DNA of 64,000 nt, from contig NZ_BOMH01000036.1 of the NCBI RefSeq assembly GCF_016862095.1, positions 248,001 through 312,000 of the forward strand, written 5' to 3'. Positions 16,528 through 24,443 of the stretch are shown here, piece after piece. The notes beneath the pieces were generated by a model. It saw only the letters and a list, made by a program, of their open reading frames with translations, was not told the DNA's origin and ran no database searches. Position numbers and translations under genes: made by a program. The stretch is from Actinoplanes cyaneus. Lineage in GTDB: Bacteria > Actinomycetota > Actinomycetes > Mycobacteriales > Micromonosporaceae. Every line of letters starts with the position of its first letter. Within the stretch, counting starts at the first letter, position 1.

Positions 16528-17118
16528 GTGTCGACCGGCACCCGACGGGCCCGTGAACGTGCGAGCACGCGTGAACGGATCATCGAAGCCGGGTTGCGCG
16601 TCCTGGAGAGCGAGGGCATCTCGGCGCTGACGATCCGGCGCATCGCCACCGACGTCGAGTACGCCGCGCCCATCGTCTACCAGCATTTCGCCAACAAGGA
16701 CGCGCTCGTCCTGGAGTTGGCCGCCCACGGGTATCGCATGATGCTGGCCGAGCTCGAGCAGACCGCCCAAGAGCCCGACATCGATCGGCGCATGATGCAG
16801 CTCGCGTTGGAGTATGTCCGGTTCGCCGGCGAGCACCCGCACCTGTATCAGGTCATGAACGGCCCTGCCGTCGACGCGGAAGACCGCCGGCGGGCGGCGG
16901 CCGCCGCCATCGCGGTCCTGGAAGAACTGCTGACGGCCTGGTCGGCCGCCCACGACGTGGTCCTGGCGGATGTCGAGGAGGCCTGCGACATCGTCTGGGG
17001 CACGTTGTACGGCATAGCCTCGCTCGGCTACCTCGACACCATCGGCAATGAGCGCGCCGGCCGGCTCGCCCAGCAGGCGCTGCGCACGTTGCTCCGCGGC
17101 TGGCGGACTGACCTGTGA
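16528..17118 (+). CDS. TetR/AcrR family transcriptional regulator
   Basis: A 196-residue repressor. The GTG at 16528 is chosen since GGAGCGAGG lies 8-17 bases upstream; a GTG at 16519 is an alternative. The N-terminal HTH spans about residues 15-60 (RERIIEAGLRVLESEGISAL, IRRIATDVEYAAPIVYQHF, NKDALV), typical of TetR. The C-terminal half is an all-helical ligand-binding and dimer domain of the WHG-like group (EHPHLYQVMNGPAVD). Its likely targets are its own promoter and the tannase promoter (16448-16464), plus the SnoaL-like gene (17736-17764), because all carry TAAC-N3-GTTA. The inducer is unknown. Confidence 0.85.
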   Translation: MSTGTRRARERASTRERIIEAGLRVLESEGISALTIRRIATDVEYAAPIVYQHFANKDALVLELAAHGYRMMLAELEQTAQEPDIDRRMMQLALEYVRFAGEHPHLYQVMNGPAVDAEDRRRAAAAAIAVLEELLTAWSAAHDVVLADVEEACDIVWGTLYGIASLGYLDTIGNERAGRLAQQALRTLLRGWRTDL

Positions 17119-17143
17119 AGATCCAGCCTCGGTTCTGACGTCC

Positions 17144-17698
17144 TCACTTGCCGGTGGGGGTCCAGTCCGCGGGCAGGCCGGAGTCACTCAGGATCTCGCC
17201 CCGGTTGTAGTAGTCGCTGCTCGACCGGATCAGGTTGCCGCGCAGCCGGAGCACGGTCACGGCCGGCACCGCGAACGGGCGAGGCGCACCGACGATGTGG
17301 CCGCTGAAGACGCCCTCGACCACCACCTCGTCACGCCCGCCGAATCCGCCTGTCACGTCGAAGCCGAAATCGGTGATGAGCTGATGGGACCCGGTCTCCC
17401 ACTCCGTGACCCCTTCGCGACCCTGGAACACCAGGTCGAGAGCGCGGTCGGTGTAGACGGCGTCCTTGGTGTACAGGCGGGCGAGATCGCGGGTGTCGGT
17501 GGTCTCCCACGCGGCGGCCCAGCGCCGCCCGATCGTCGGCACCCGATCGCTCTTCCGGCTCTGCTGCGCATTCTCGACGACTCCCTGCGTCCCGGCCTGC
17601 TCCCTCGGTGACGCGGCCGAGGTGGGCGTTGTGCCGGCGAGAAGTGCCGCTGTGGCCACTGCGGCACCGAGACCGGAAACGACGATTCGCGTACGCAT
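17144..17698 (-). CDS. Secreted SnoaL-like/SgcJ-type NTF2-fold protein
   Basis: A 184-residue exported protein with signal peptide MRTRIVVSGLGAAVATAALL (cleavage near TSAAS). Residues about 50-175 follow the NTF2/SnoaL-like pattern (RRWAAAWETTDTRDLARLYT, DAVYTD, then alternating beta strands with VTVLRLRGNLI). NTF2-fold proteins of the SnoaL/SgcJ/EcaC group are small isomerase- or binding-type proteins; no catalytic residue can be assigned here. AAGGGGA lies six bases upstream of the ATG. Two tandem TAACGCCGTTA palindromes sit 38-66 bp upstream, so it probably belongs to the regulon of the neighbouring TetR protein. Confidence 0.7.
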   Translation of the reverse strand: MRTRIVVSGLGAAVATAALLAGTTPTSAASPREQAGTQGVVENAQQSRKSDRVPTIGRRWAAAWETTDTRDLARLYTKDAVYTDRALDLVFQGREGVTEWETGSHQLITDFGFDVTGGFGGRDEVVVEGVFSGHIVGAPRPFAVPAVTVLRLRGNLIRSSSDYYNRGEILSDSGLPADWTPTGK

Positions 17699-17735
17699 GT
17701 GAGTCCCCTTTGCTGAGTCGACGCGGCTTCGCGTT

Positions 17736-17764
17736 TAACGCCGTTAGATCTTCTAACGCCGTTA
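17736..17764. promoter_or_regulatory. Tandem palindromic operators upstream of the SnoaL-like gene
   Basis: TAACGCCGTTA occurs at 17736-17746 and again at 17754-17764, 18 bp start to start, each followed by GA. Both share the TAAC-N3-GTTA core with the operator at 16448-16464. Confidence 0.65.
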
Positions 17765-17910
17765 GATTAGGCGCCGCCTGGGGCACCGTCAAGGGCAGTC
17801 GAACTCCTCCGGCATGACGACTCCGTTCGTGGGTAGCCGCTGTCCGGACGGCGAGCAGCCGCCGATCCGCAGTCGCAGTGGCCCCAGGCGGGGCGGATGG
17901 GGGATCACCA

Positions 17911-19290
17911 GTGACCACGAACGTTCGGGAGTTCCTGGCCGAGCACCGGGATGCCATGACCGCCGAGCTGGCGGAGTGGGTCCGGATACCGTCCGTCGCC
18001 GGAGTCCCGGAGCATGCGATCGACCTGCGGCGGTCGGCGAACTGGCTGGCAGCGGCCCTGCGAGAGACGGGTTTCCCGTCGGTGGAGGTGTGGGACACCG
18101 AGGACGGGCCGGCGGTGTTCGCCGAATGGTGCGCCGATCCGGACGCTCCCACGGTTCTGATCTACAGCCATCACGACGTACGGGCAGCGAAGGACGAGGA
18201 GTGGGACGAGACCGCGCCGTTCGAGCCGAAGCTGCGTGACGGGTACCTCTACGGGCGTGGCGCGTCGGATGCCAAGGGACAGGCTCTCGCCCACGTGTGG
18301 GGTATCCGGGCCCACCTGGCCGCCACCGGCCGGGAGAATCCCGCGGTGAACCTGAAGGTGCTGGTGGAGGGCGAGGAGGAGACCGGGTCGGCGCACCTGC
18401 GGCAGCTTCTGGAGGAGAACCGCGACCGGGTCGGCGCCGATCTGATCGTCTTCTCCGACACGCTGATGTGGCGTGCCGACCATCCGGCGGTGTGCGTGAG
18501 CATGCGCGGCACCATGCTGGCGCAGCTGGAGATCATGGGGCCGTTGCAGGACGTGCACAGCGGAGCGGTGTCCGGGCCGGCGCCCAACCCGATCCTCGAG
18601 ATGAGCCGGCTGCTCGCCCAGCTGCACGACGACAAGGGCCGGATCACGGTGCCCGGTTTCTACGACAGCGTGGTGGAGCCGTCCCAGCGGTTCCGTGACG
18701 ACCTGGCCGCGCTGCCGTACAGCGACGCCGATTGGCTGGAGCGGACGCTGACCCGCAGCGTGGGTGGCGAGGCCGGCTACACGGTCCTGGAACGTCTGTG
18801 GACCCGGCCGGCGATCGAGGTGACCAGCGTGATCAGCGGCGACCCGATCGGGCCCTCGCGGGCGGCGGTGCCGTCGCTCGCCACCGCAGATCTGAGCATC
18901 CGGTACGTCTGCGAACAGACCGGCGCCGAGATCGCCGAGCAGTTGCGGCGGTGGGTCGCCGACACGGTCGGTGATCGGTTCGGGCACCGGCTCACCGTGT
19001 CCCCGGAGGAAGCCCAGGACCCGTACCGGACACCGGAGGACCTTCCCGCGGTCGCCGCCCTGGCGGAGGCCATGGAGGAGGGTTTCGGGCGTCCCGCGGG
19101 CCGGATGGGCAACGCCGGAGGCGGCCCGGCGGTGTGGCTCACCGAGCGCATCGGCGCGCCGGTGGTGTACTTCGGCACGGGCCTGCCCGAGGACCACTGG
19201 CACGACAGCAACGAACGGGTCTCCGTCGACGTGCTGCTCGCCGGAGCCGCCACCCTGGCCGCGTTCTGGGACCGGCTCGCGTCAGCCTGA
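17911..19290 (+). CDS. M20 family metallopeptidase (dipeptidase-like)
   Basis: A 459-residue cytoplasmic enzyme. The GTG at 17911 follows GGATGGGGGA. Metal and catalytic motifs of the M20/ArgE/DapE/carnosinase group are in order: YSHHDV (His87, Asp89), GRGASDAKG (bridging Asp120), EGEEETGS (general base Glu and metal Glu, 154-158), a metal Asp in FSDTLMW, and the C-terminal GTGLPEDHWHDSNE (metal His). The middle segment (about 200-370) is the lid/dimer domain with EVTSVISGDPIGPSRA. Members hydrolyse dipeptides or N-acyl amino acids with two Zn2+ or Mn2+; the exact substrate is unknown. It looks monocistronic. Confidence 0.88.
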   Translation: MTTNVREFLAEHRDAMTAELAEWVRIPSVAGVPEHAIDLRRSANWLAAALRETGFPSVEVWDTEDGPAVFAEWCADPDAPTVLIYSHHDVRAAKDEEWDETAPFEPKLRDGYLYGRGASDAKGQALAHVWGIRAHLAATGRENPAVNLKVLVEGEEETGSAHLRQLLEENRDRVGADLIVFSDTLMWRADHPAVCVSMRGTMLAQLEIMGPLQDVHSGAVSGPAPNPILEMSRLLAQLHDDKGRITVPGFYDSVVEPSQRFRDDLAALPYSDADWLERTLTRSVGGEAGYTVLERLWTRPAIEVTSVISGDPIGPSRAAVPSLATADLSIRYVCEQTGAEIAEQLRRWVADTVGDRFGHRLTVSPEEAQDPYRTPEDLPAVAALAEAMEEGFGRPAGRMGNAGGGPAVWLTERIGAPVVYFGTGLPEDHWHDSNERVSVDVLLAGAATLAAFWDRLASA

Positions 19291-19489
19291 CCCCGTTCCG
19301 GCGGGGAGGGCAGCGGTTCGGGTACGCCCGTGACCGGCCGGGAGTTCGCGGTCACAGCTGTTCCCGCAGCCCGGCGGCCGCTGTGGCGCTCAGCGGCCCC
19401 GGCCTCCGCGGCTCGCGTGCACAGGGCGGCGTAGCCGTCCTCGCCGGCCGCTGCCGGCGCGCCTGGCGAGGACGTCGACAGCGAGCCTC

Positions 19490-20721
19490 TTACCGCCGGC
19501 GTTCGCTGCCGGTGGGCAGATCGCGGGGTAGTTCGACGTGCATCGTCGTGCCGGGCCGGTTGCCGGGTGGGTTGATCGTGATGGTGCCGTGGTGGCGGTC
19601 GGTGATGAGTTTCGCGATGGCGAGTCCGAGGCCCGCGCCGGGAATGGCGAGCTCCGTCGCGATGGCGCCGCGGTGGAAGCGGTCGAACACGTGTGGCCGT
19701 TCGTGTTCCGGTATGCCGAAGCCGGTGTCGGTGACCGGGGTGCGGAGCTCATGGCCGACGAGGTTGAGGTACTCGTCCTTGGCACGGCTGAGCATCTGCT
19801 GCAGGTGTTCGGCCTGACGGGCTTCGGTGATGTCGTGGAAGACGGCGACGGCACCGAGGCGGCTGCCGTGCTGGTCGGTGATCGGATGGGCGTTGACCCG
19901 CACCAGGCGCTGGCCCTCCCGGGTCTGCAGCGCGTATTCGGTGCCGCGGACCTCGGTGCCGTTCAGCGCTCGCCGCAGGGGCATCTGGGCGCGGTCCACC
20001 GGGTGCCGTCCGGGGTGGTGATGGGGAGCCAGTTCGCCCACTTGTCCAGATCGGTGACCTCCGACGGCATGCCGAGACGCTCGCGCAGGGAGCGGTTGAC
20101 CAGTGCGAGGCAGCCGTCGGCGGCACAGGCGGCGACCCCGGTGTCGAGGCTGTCCAGCATCGTGTCCAGATAGCGTCGCTGCCGGTGTTCGGCCTCGCGG
20201 GCGCGTTGCTCGGCGACGAACGCGGTGCACGCCTGCGCGCCGTTGTCGACGGCGGTCAGTTCATCGGGCTGCCAGTGGCGGGTCCGGTAGTCCATGACGG
20301 CGCAGACCCCGACGATGGCGCCGGCCGGGTCACGGACGGGGAATCCGGCGTACGAGCGGATGCCCACGGCCCGTGCCGGCGCGTCGGCCGGAACCCGGTC
20401 GTCGGCTTCCACGTCGTCGATGACCAGGGGAAAGCCGGTACGCAGCACCAGGCCCGCCAGGGTGGACGACGTCGGCACCTGCTGCATCGGCTCGAAGCCC
20501 GCCGCCAGGTTGTAGCCACCGATCAGGCGCATGTGGCGGCCCTCGGCCAGGTGGATCACCGCCGAGGCTGCCCGGGCCCCGCACACGGTCAGCGCGGCGA
20601 GCCGGTCGGCCGCCACGCGGGACAGGCCGCCGTGCGTCATCTCCATGACCGGCGCGTCGGCTTCGGCCGGCGTCGGCCCGCTGATCAGGACACCGCGGTC
20701 CGGTTCGGCACGGGAGCCCAT
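19490..20721 (-). pseudogene. GAF-PAS histidine kinase gene broken by a frameshift and an internal deletion
   Basis: The first frame (20721 down to about 20000) encodes a GAF domain (AASAVIHLAEGRHMRLIGGY, FPVRDPAGAIVGVCAVMDYR) and the start of a PAS domain (LDSLDTGVAACAADGCLALV). Near 20000-20003 the frame shifts; adding one base (CACCC-GG to CACCCCGG) rejoins it to QMPLRRALNGTEVRG, FHDITEARQAEH and the HisKA start KDEYLNLVGHELRTPV. That motif is followed immediately by TDTGFGIPEHERPHVFDRFH, the G1/F region of the ATPase. About 90-110 residues, including the rest of HisKA and the N box, are missing. The tail (GAGLGLAIAKLITDRHHG) is normal. Two independent lesions make an active kinase very unlikely. 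Confidence 0.85.
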
Positions 20722-20886
20722 CTTCCCAGTGTCGCGTCCGCGGCTGTTCACGGTGGCCCGAACCGGTAAGTACGGATCAAGACCGGCCGTGCGGAAGACT
20801 CAACCCGCGCTGTATCGCCGCCGGAAGCCTAAGCTCTGATGGAGGTATCGCCATCTGCGCCGTTTCCCGCTCCAGCGTCTGGGATC

Positions 20887-20918
20887 ACTGATGTCCGAGA
20901 GCACTGATGTCCGAGAGC
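20887..20918 (+). repeat. 16-bp tandem duplication over the PP2C start codon
   Basis: ACTGATGTCCGAGAGC occurs twice back to back (20887-20902 and 20903-20918). Each copy contains an ATG; only the second (20907) opens the phosphatase frame. The first (20891) opens an 11-codon frame ending in TGA. An upstream 22-codon frame from the ATG at 20839 also stops at 20905-20907, giving TGATG overlap with the real start. Confidence 0.85.
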
Positions 20919-22160
20919 ACCGCTGACGACCTGGCAAGGCCGGCTCATGACCCGCGGGCGTGGCCGTGGCGGGAGGCGATCGTCGACCTGCTGGGCCGCA
21001 CCCGGCTGGCGCAACCGGACCAGATAGCCACGGCGGTCAACGCTTCCACGGCGCGACTGGGCATCGACATCACCGTCTACCTGATCGACTACGAGCAGCG
21101 ACTCCTGCACCCGGTGCCCGAGCCGGGCAAGGACGTCGGCGGCCCACTGCCGGTGGACGCCACCCTCGCCGGCCGCGCCTTCATGACCACTGCGGCGCGG
21201 GCCACCGGGCCGTCCGGGGCGGGCGGGTCACCGCTGTGGATGCCGCTGCTCGACGGCTCCGAGCGCCTCGGCGTCCTGCGCATCGACGCGCAGGACAACG
21301 CGGTCGTGGACACGCCCGAGTTCCAGGCGCAGTGCGACATGCTCGCCGTCCTGCTCGGTCACCTCGTGGCCATCAAACTCCAGTACGGCCCGCACCTGGA
21401 CCGGACCCGGCGCACCCGGCGGATGTCAGCCGCGTCCGAGTTGCTGTGGCGTTTGCTGCCGCCCCTGACGTACGCCTGCGAGCGGTTCATCGTGTCGGCG
21501 ATCTTCGAGCCGTGCTACACCGCCGGCGGCGACGGCTTCGACTACGCCGTGGACGCGAACACCGCGTTCCTGGCCATCTGCGACACCACCGGCCACGGTC
21601 TGCGCGCGGGCATGGGCACCGCCGCCGCGCTATCGGCGATGCGCGCCGCCCGTATCGACGGCGACGGCCTGTACCAGATGGCCCGGGCCGTCGACGGCGC
21701 GTTCGCCGAACAGTTCACCGACGGCCGGTTCTGCACCGCTGTGCTCATGGAGTTGGACCTGGATACCGGCCGCGTGCGTTACATCAACGCCGGACATCAC
21801 CCACCGGTGATCCTGCGCGACGGCAAGGTCGCCGCCCGCCTGGACGCCGGCCGGCGCCTGCCTCTGGGGCTGGACGATCCGCAGCTCACCATCGGCGAGG
21901 TGATGCTCCAGCCCGGCGACCGGATCCTGGCCTACACCGACGGGGTCACCGAGGCCCGCGACACCGGCGGCAAACTGTTCGGCGAGCCGAGACTGCTCGA
22001 CCTGGCCGCCAGGCACACCCTCGCGGGCCGGTCCGCGCCGGAGACCCTGCGCCGGCTGTCCCATGCCGTGCTCTCGCACCTGGACGGGCCGCCCGCCGAC
22101 GACGCCACCCTGCTGCTTGCCGAATGGTCCGTCGACACCGCCGCCGAGCTGACGCCATGA
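20907..22160 (+). CDS. GAF domain-containing PP2C (SpoIIE-type) serine phosphatase
   Basis: A 417-residue cytoplasmic protein. Residues about 25-160 form a GAF-like sensor domain (AVNASTARLGIDITVYLIDY, LWMPLLDGSERLGVLRIDA). Residues about 185-410 are a SpoIIE/RsbU-type PP2C domain with GGDGFDY, CDTTGHGLRAGMG (metal Asp and GHG), INAGHHPPV, YTDGVTEARD and DDATLLL, so the Mn2+/Mg2+ ligands are present. Such enzymes dephosphorylate anti-anti-sigma (STAS) proteins in partner switching. The start is the second ATG of a tandem duplication; the first copy supplies a CCGAGAG that can act as a weak ribosome site. Partner candidates in the window are the kinase-like genes at 33082 and 34979. Confidence 0.88.
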   Translation: MSESTADDLARPAHDPRAWPWREAIVDLLGRTRLAQPDQIATAVNASTARLGIDITVYLIDYEQRLLHPVPEPGKDVGGPLPVDATLAGRAFMTTAARATGPSGAGGSPLWMPLLDGSERLGVLRIDAQDNAVVDTPEFQAQCDMLAVLLGHLVAIKLQYGPHLDRTRRTRRMSAASELLWRLLPPLTYACERFIVSAIFEPCYTAGGDGFDYAVDANTAFLAICDTTGHGLRAGMGTAAALSAMRAARIDGDGLYQMARAVDGAFAEQFTDGRFCTAVLMELDLDTGRVRYINAGHHPPVILRDGKVAARLDAGRRLPLGLDDPQLTIGEVMLQPGDRILAYTDGVTEARDTGGKLFGEPRLLDLAARHTLAGRSAPETLRRLSHAVLSHLDGPPADDATLLLAEWSVDTAAELTP

Positions 22161-22205
22161 CCCGGCAGGACGCCCGCCGCACCGAGCGGCAGGGCGTCCG
22201 CCGGG
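22161..22205. terminator. Strong hairpin between convergent genes
   Basis: CCCGGC-a-GGACGCCC (22161-22175) pairs with GGGCGTCC-GCCGGG (22192-22205) with one bulge and a 16-nt loop. It lies between the phosphatase gene and the convergent hydrolase gene. There is no long T-tract, so it is a GC-rich actinobacterial-style terminator. Confidence 0.7.
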
Positions 22206-22218
22206 CCCTGGTGTCACC

Positions 22219-23028
22219 TCACCGTGCCGTCGCGGCGCGGACGATCAGGTCCGTGACCGGGCCCGGGTTCGACACACCGACGGCGTGCGACGCCTTGCGG
22301 ATCTCGATTGTTGCCCGGGAGCCGGCTCGCTCGGCCATCCAGCGCTGCGCCGCGACCGGGATGTTGCGGTCGGCGCCGGCGATGAGGAACCACGAGGGAG
22401 TCTTCTTCCACGCGGGCTCCCCGGAGCCCTCGCTGAGCGCCGCGTCGCGGACCGGGCGCTGCGTGACGGCCATCAACGTGGCCTGCCGCTTGGGCACGTC
22501 GGCGGCGAACTGCTGCCGGAACAGGTCCTGCCGGATGTAGAGGTCGTTGGTGCCGTCACCGAGCGGCACCGGCGCGAGGGTGTCGCCGAGGGTGCTGCCG
22601 GGGAACTTGTTCGACAGCTCGAGTGCGCTCTCACCCTTGTCGGGCGCGAAGGCCGCGATGTAGACGAGCGCCTTGACGTCCGGGTCGCCGGCAGCGGCGT
22701 TGGTCATCACGGCACCGCCGTACGAGTGGCCGGCCAGCACGATCGGACCCGGTACGGAGTTGATGACGTTCCGCACGTAGGCGGCGTCCGAGCTGAGCCC
22801 CCGCAGCGGGTTGGCGGCGGCGACGACCGGGTAGCCGCGCCGCTGGAGCTGTTCGATCACACCGGACCAGCTCGCGGAGTCGGCGAAGGCGCCGTGCACG
22901 AGCACGATGGTCGGTTTGGTCTTGGTCTTCGAGCCGGCGACGGCAGCGGCGGAACCCGAGACTGACGCGGTGGCCGTGACGACGACTGCGGCGGCAAGGG
23001 CCACCACTGTGGAGATGCGGACTCGCAT
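22219..23028 (-). CDS. Secreted alpha/beta hydrolase, tandem copy 1
   Basis: A 269-residue alpha/beta hydrolase with a signal peptide (MRVRISTVVALAAAVVVTAT, cleavage near AVAGS). The fold starts at IVLVHGAFADSASW; the nucleophile elbow is AGHSYGGAV (Ser), and the catalytic His is in the C-terminal KASHAVGV. It is highly similar to the next gene upstream (23105-23809) over its whole length, including FAPDKGES and QQFAADVPKRQA, but only this copy carries an export signal. Members of this group are annotated as esterases or salicylate-esterase-like hydrolases; the substrate is unknown. Probably the last gene of an operon with 23105 and 23872. Confidence 0.8.
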   Translation of the reverse strand: MRVRISTVVALAAAVVVTATASVSGSAAAVAGSKTKTKPTIVLVHGAFADSASWSGVIEQLQRRGYPVVAAANPLRGLSSDAAYVRNVINSVPGPIVLAGHSYGGAVMTNAAAGDPDVKALVYIAAFAPDKGESALELSNKFPGSTLGDTLAPVPLGDGTNDLYIRQDLFRQQFAADVPKRQATLMAVTQRPVRDAALSEGSGEPAWKKTPSWFLIAGADRNIPVAAQRWMAERAGSRATIEIRKASHAVGVSNPGPVTDLIVRAATAR

Positions 23029-23104
23029 GGTTCTCTTCTCTCTTCGGATACGAGGATGGGCCCGGTGCGACGCCGCCCCCCGGCCGGCGCCGCACCGGAG
23101 GACG

Positions 23105-23809
23105 TCAGACGATCGCGGCAGCGGCCTGGAGGATGACTCCGGCCACCGCGGCGGGCTCCGAGGCGGGGATGGCGTGCGAGGCACCGGGCAGCTCCACACG
23201 GGCGCGGGCGCCGGCGCGCTCGGCCATGAAGCGGTGCGCCTCGAGCGGGATGTTGTAGTCCAGCTCCGGGTACACGAACCAGGACGGCACGGTCTTCCAG
23301 GCCGGCTCGCCGGACCCCTCGTTGAGCGCAGTGGTGTTCAGCGGGCGCTGGGCGACGGCGTCGAGGGCGGCCCGCTCGGCCGGGACGTCGGCGATGAACT
23401 GCTGGTGGTACCGGTCCTGCCGGATGTACAGGTCGACGGTCCCGTCCGGGAGCGGCACCTCCTTGAGGGTCTCGCCGAGGGTCCCGCCGGGGAACTTGCC
23501 GGACAGCTCGCCGATGCTCTCGCCGGCCTCAGGGGCGAAGGCGGCGACGAACACGAGCGCCTTGACGTGGTCGTGGCCGACGGCGGCGTTGGACATCACG
23601 GCCCCGCCGTAGGAGTGGCCGACGAGCACCACCGGTCCGTCGATGGTGGCCAGGACGCTGGAGACGACGGCGGCGTCGCCGGACACGCTGCGCAGCGGGT
23701 TGGGCGCGGCGACGACCGGGTGGCCCTCGGCGAGCAGCCGCTGGGTCACCTCGTTCCAGCTGGCGGACTCGGCGAACGCGCCGTGGACGAGGACGATGGT
23801 GGGTTTCAT
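23105..23809 (-). CDS. Cytoplasmic alpha/beta hydrolase, tandem copy 2
   Basis: A 234-residue paralogue of the neighbouring hydrolase without a signal peptide: the protein begins directly at MKPTIVLVHGAFAESASW. The nucleophile elbow is VGHSYGGAV, the acid is probably in the loop after WFVYPELDYNIP, and His is in GASHAIPASEP. GGAAAGG lies 8-12 bases upstream of the start. The tandem arrangement places nearly the same activity in the cytoplasm and outside the cell. The RidA gene lies 62 bp upstream on the same strand, so all three are probably one transcript. Confidence 0.8.
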   Translation of the reverse strand: MKPTIVLVHGAFAESASWNEVTQRLLAEGHPVVAAPNPLRSVSGDAAVVSSVLATIDGPVVLVGHSYGGAVMSNAAVGHDHVKALVFVAAFAPEAGESIGELSGKFPGGTLGETLKEVPLPDGTVDLYIRQDRYHQQFIADVPAERAALDAVAQRPLNTTALNEGSGEPAWKTVPSWFVYPELDYNIPLEAHRFMAERAGARARVELPGASHAIPASEPAAVAGVILQAAAAIV

Positions 23810-23871
23810 GACAGGGCCTTTCCGTGGGTGGGCAGAACGGTGGACAGCACGCCGGCGGCCTGGCGAGGCGG

Positions 23872-24333
23872 TCAGGAGGTGATCTCCACTTGGAGCTCGA
23901 CCTCGACCGGGCTGTCCAGGGGCAGCACCGTCAGGCCGACGGCGGAGCGGGCATGGATCCCCGCCGGGCCGAAGACGTCGTGCAGGAACGTGGAGGCGCC
24001 GTTGAGGACCTGGGCCTGGCCGGTGAAGGACGGCAGTGAGGCGACGAAGCCGGTCACCTTGACGACGCGGACCACCGCGTCGATGCCGACCAGAGCGTCC
24101 ACTGCCGCGAGAGCGTTCAGCGCGGCGGTCCGTGCCAGGTCGGCTGCCTGGGCGACGTCGACGTTGTCGCCGACCTTGCCGGTGACCGGCAGCGTCCCGC
24201 CGACGAAGGGCAGCTGGCCGGAGGTGTAGACGTAGTTGCCCGAGCGGATCGCCGGCGCGTAGCCGCCGACCGGTGCCGCGACGTGCGGCAGCGTGATGCC
24301 CAGCTGGATGAGCCGGTCGTTCCAGATCCCCAT
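23872..24333 (-). CDS. RidA/YjgF family protein (reactive enamine/imine deaminase-like)
   Basis: A 153-residue protein of the RidA/YjgF/Rid superfamily: GGYAPAIRSGNYVYTSGQLPF near the N-terminus, then VAQAADLARTAALNALAAVD, VVRVVKVTGFVAS and the C-terminal HARSAVGLTVLPLDSPVEVEL. Archetypal RidA uses an Arg in the R-S-A-V/T region (here HARSAVG) to hydrolyse 2-aminoacrylate and related imines; that Arg is present. The length is larger than RidA proper (about 128), closer to the Rid2/atu-like subgroups, so the substrate may differ. First structural gene of the hydrolase operon, 110 bp after the P-loop regulator gene. Confidence 0.85.
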   Translation of the reverse strand: MGIWNDRLIQLGITLPHVAAPVGGYAPAIRSGNYVYTSGQLPFVGGTLPVTGKVGDNVDVAQAADLARTAALNALAAVDALVGIDAVVRVVKVTGFVASLPSFTGQAQVLNGASTFLHDVFGPAGIHARSAVGLTVLPLDSPVEVELQVEITS

Positions 24334-24443
24334 GGTGTGCGCCCTCTCGTGTCGCGGCGGGCGGCTCCTGCGGCGCCCGTAGTTGATCCCACCCGGCCGG
24401 GGCGCCGCGGAACAGGCGGGACCGCATGCAGAAGTGCTTCTGC

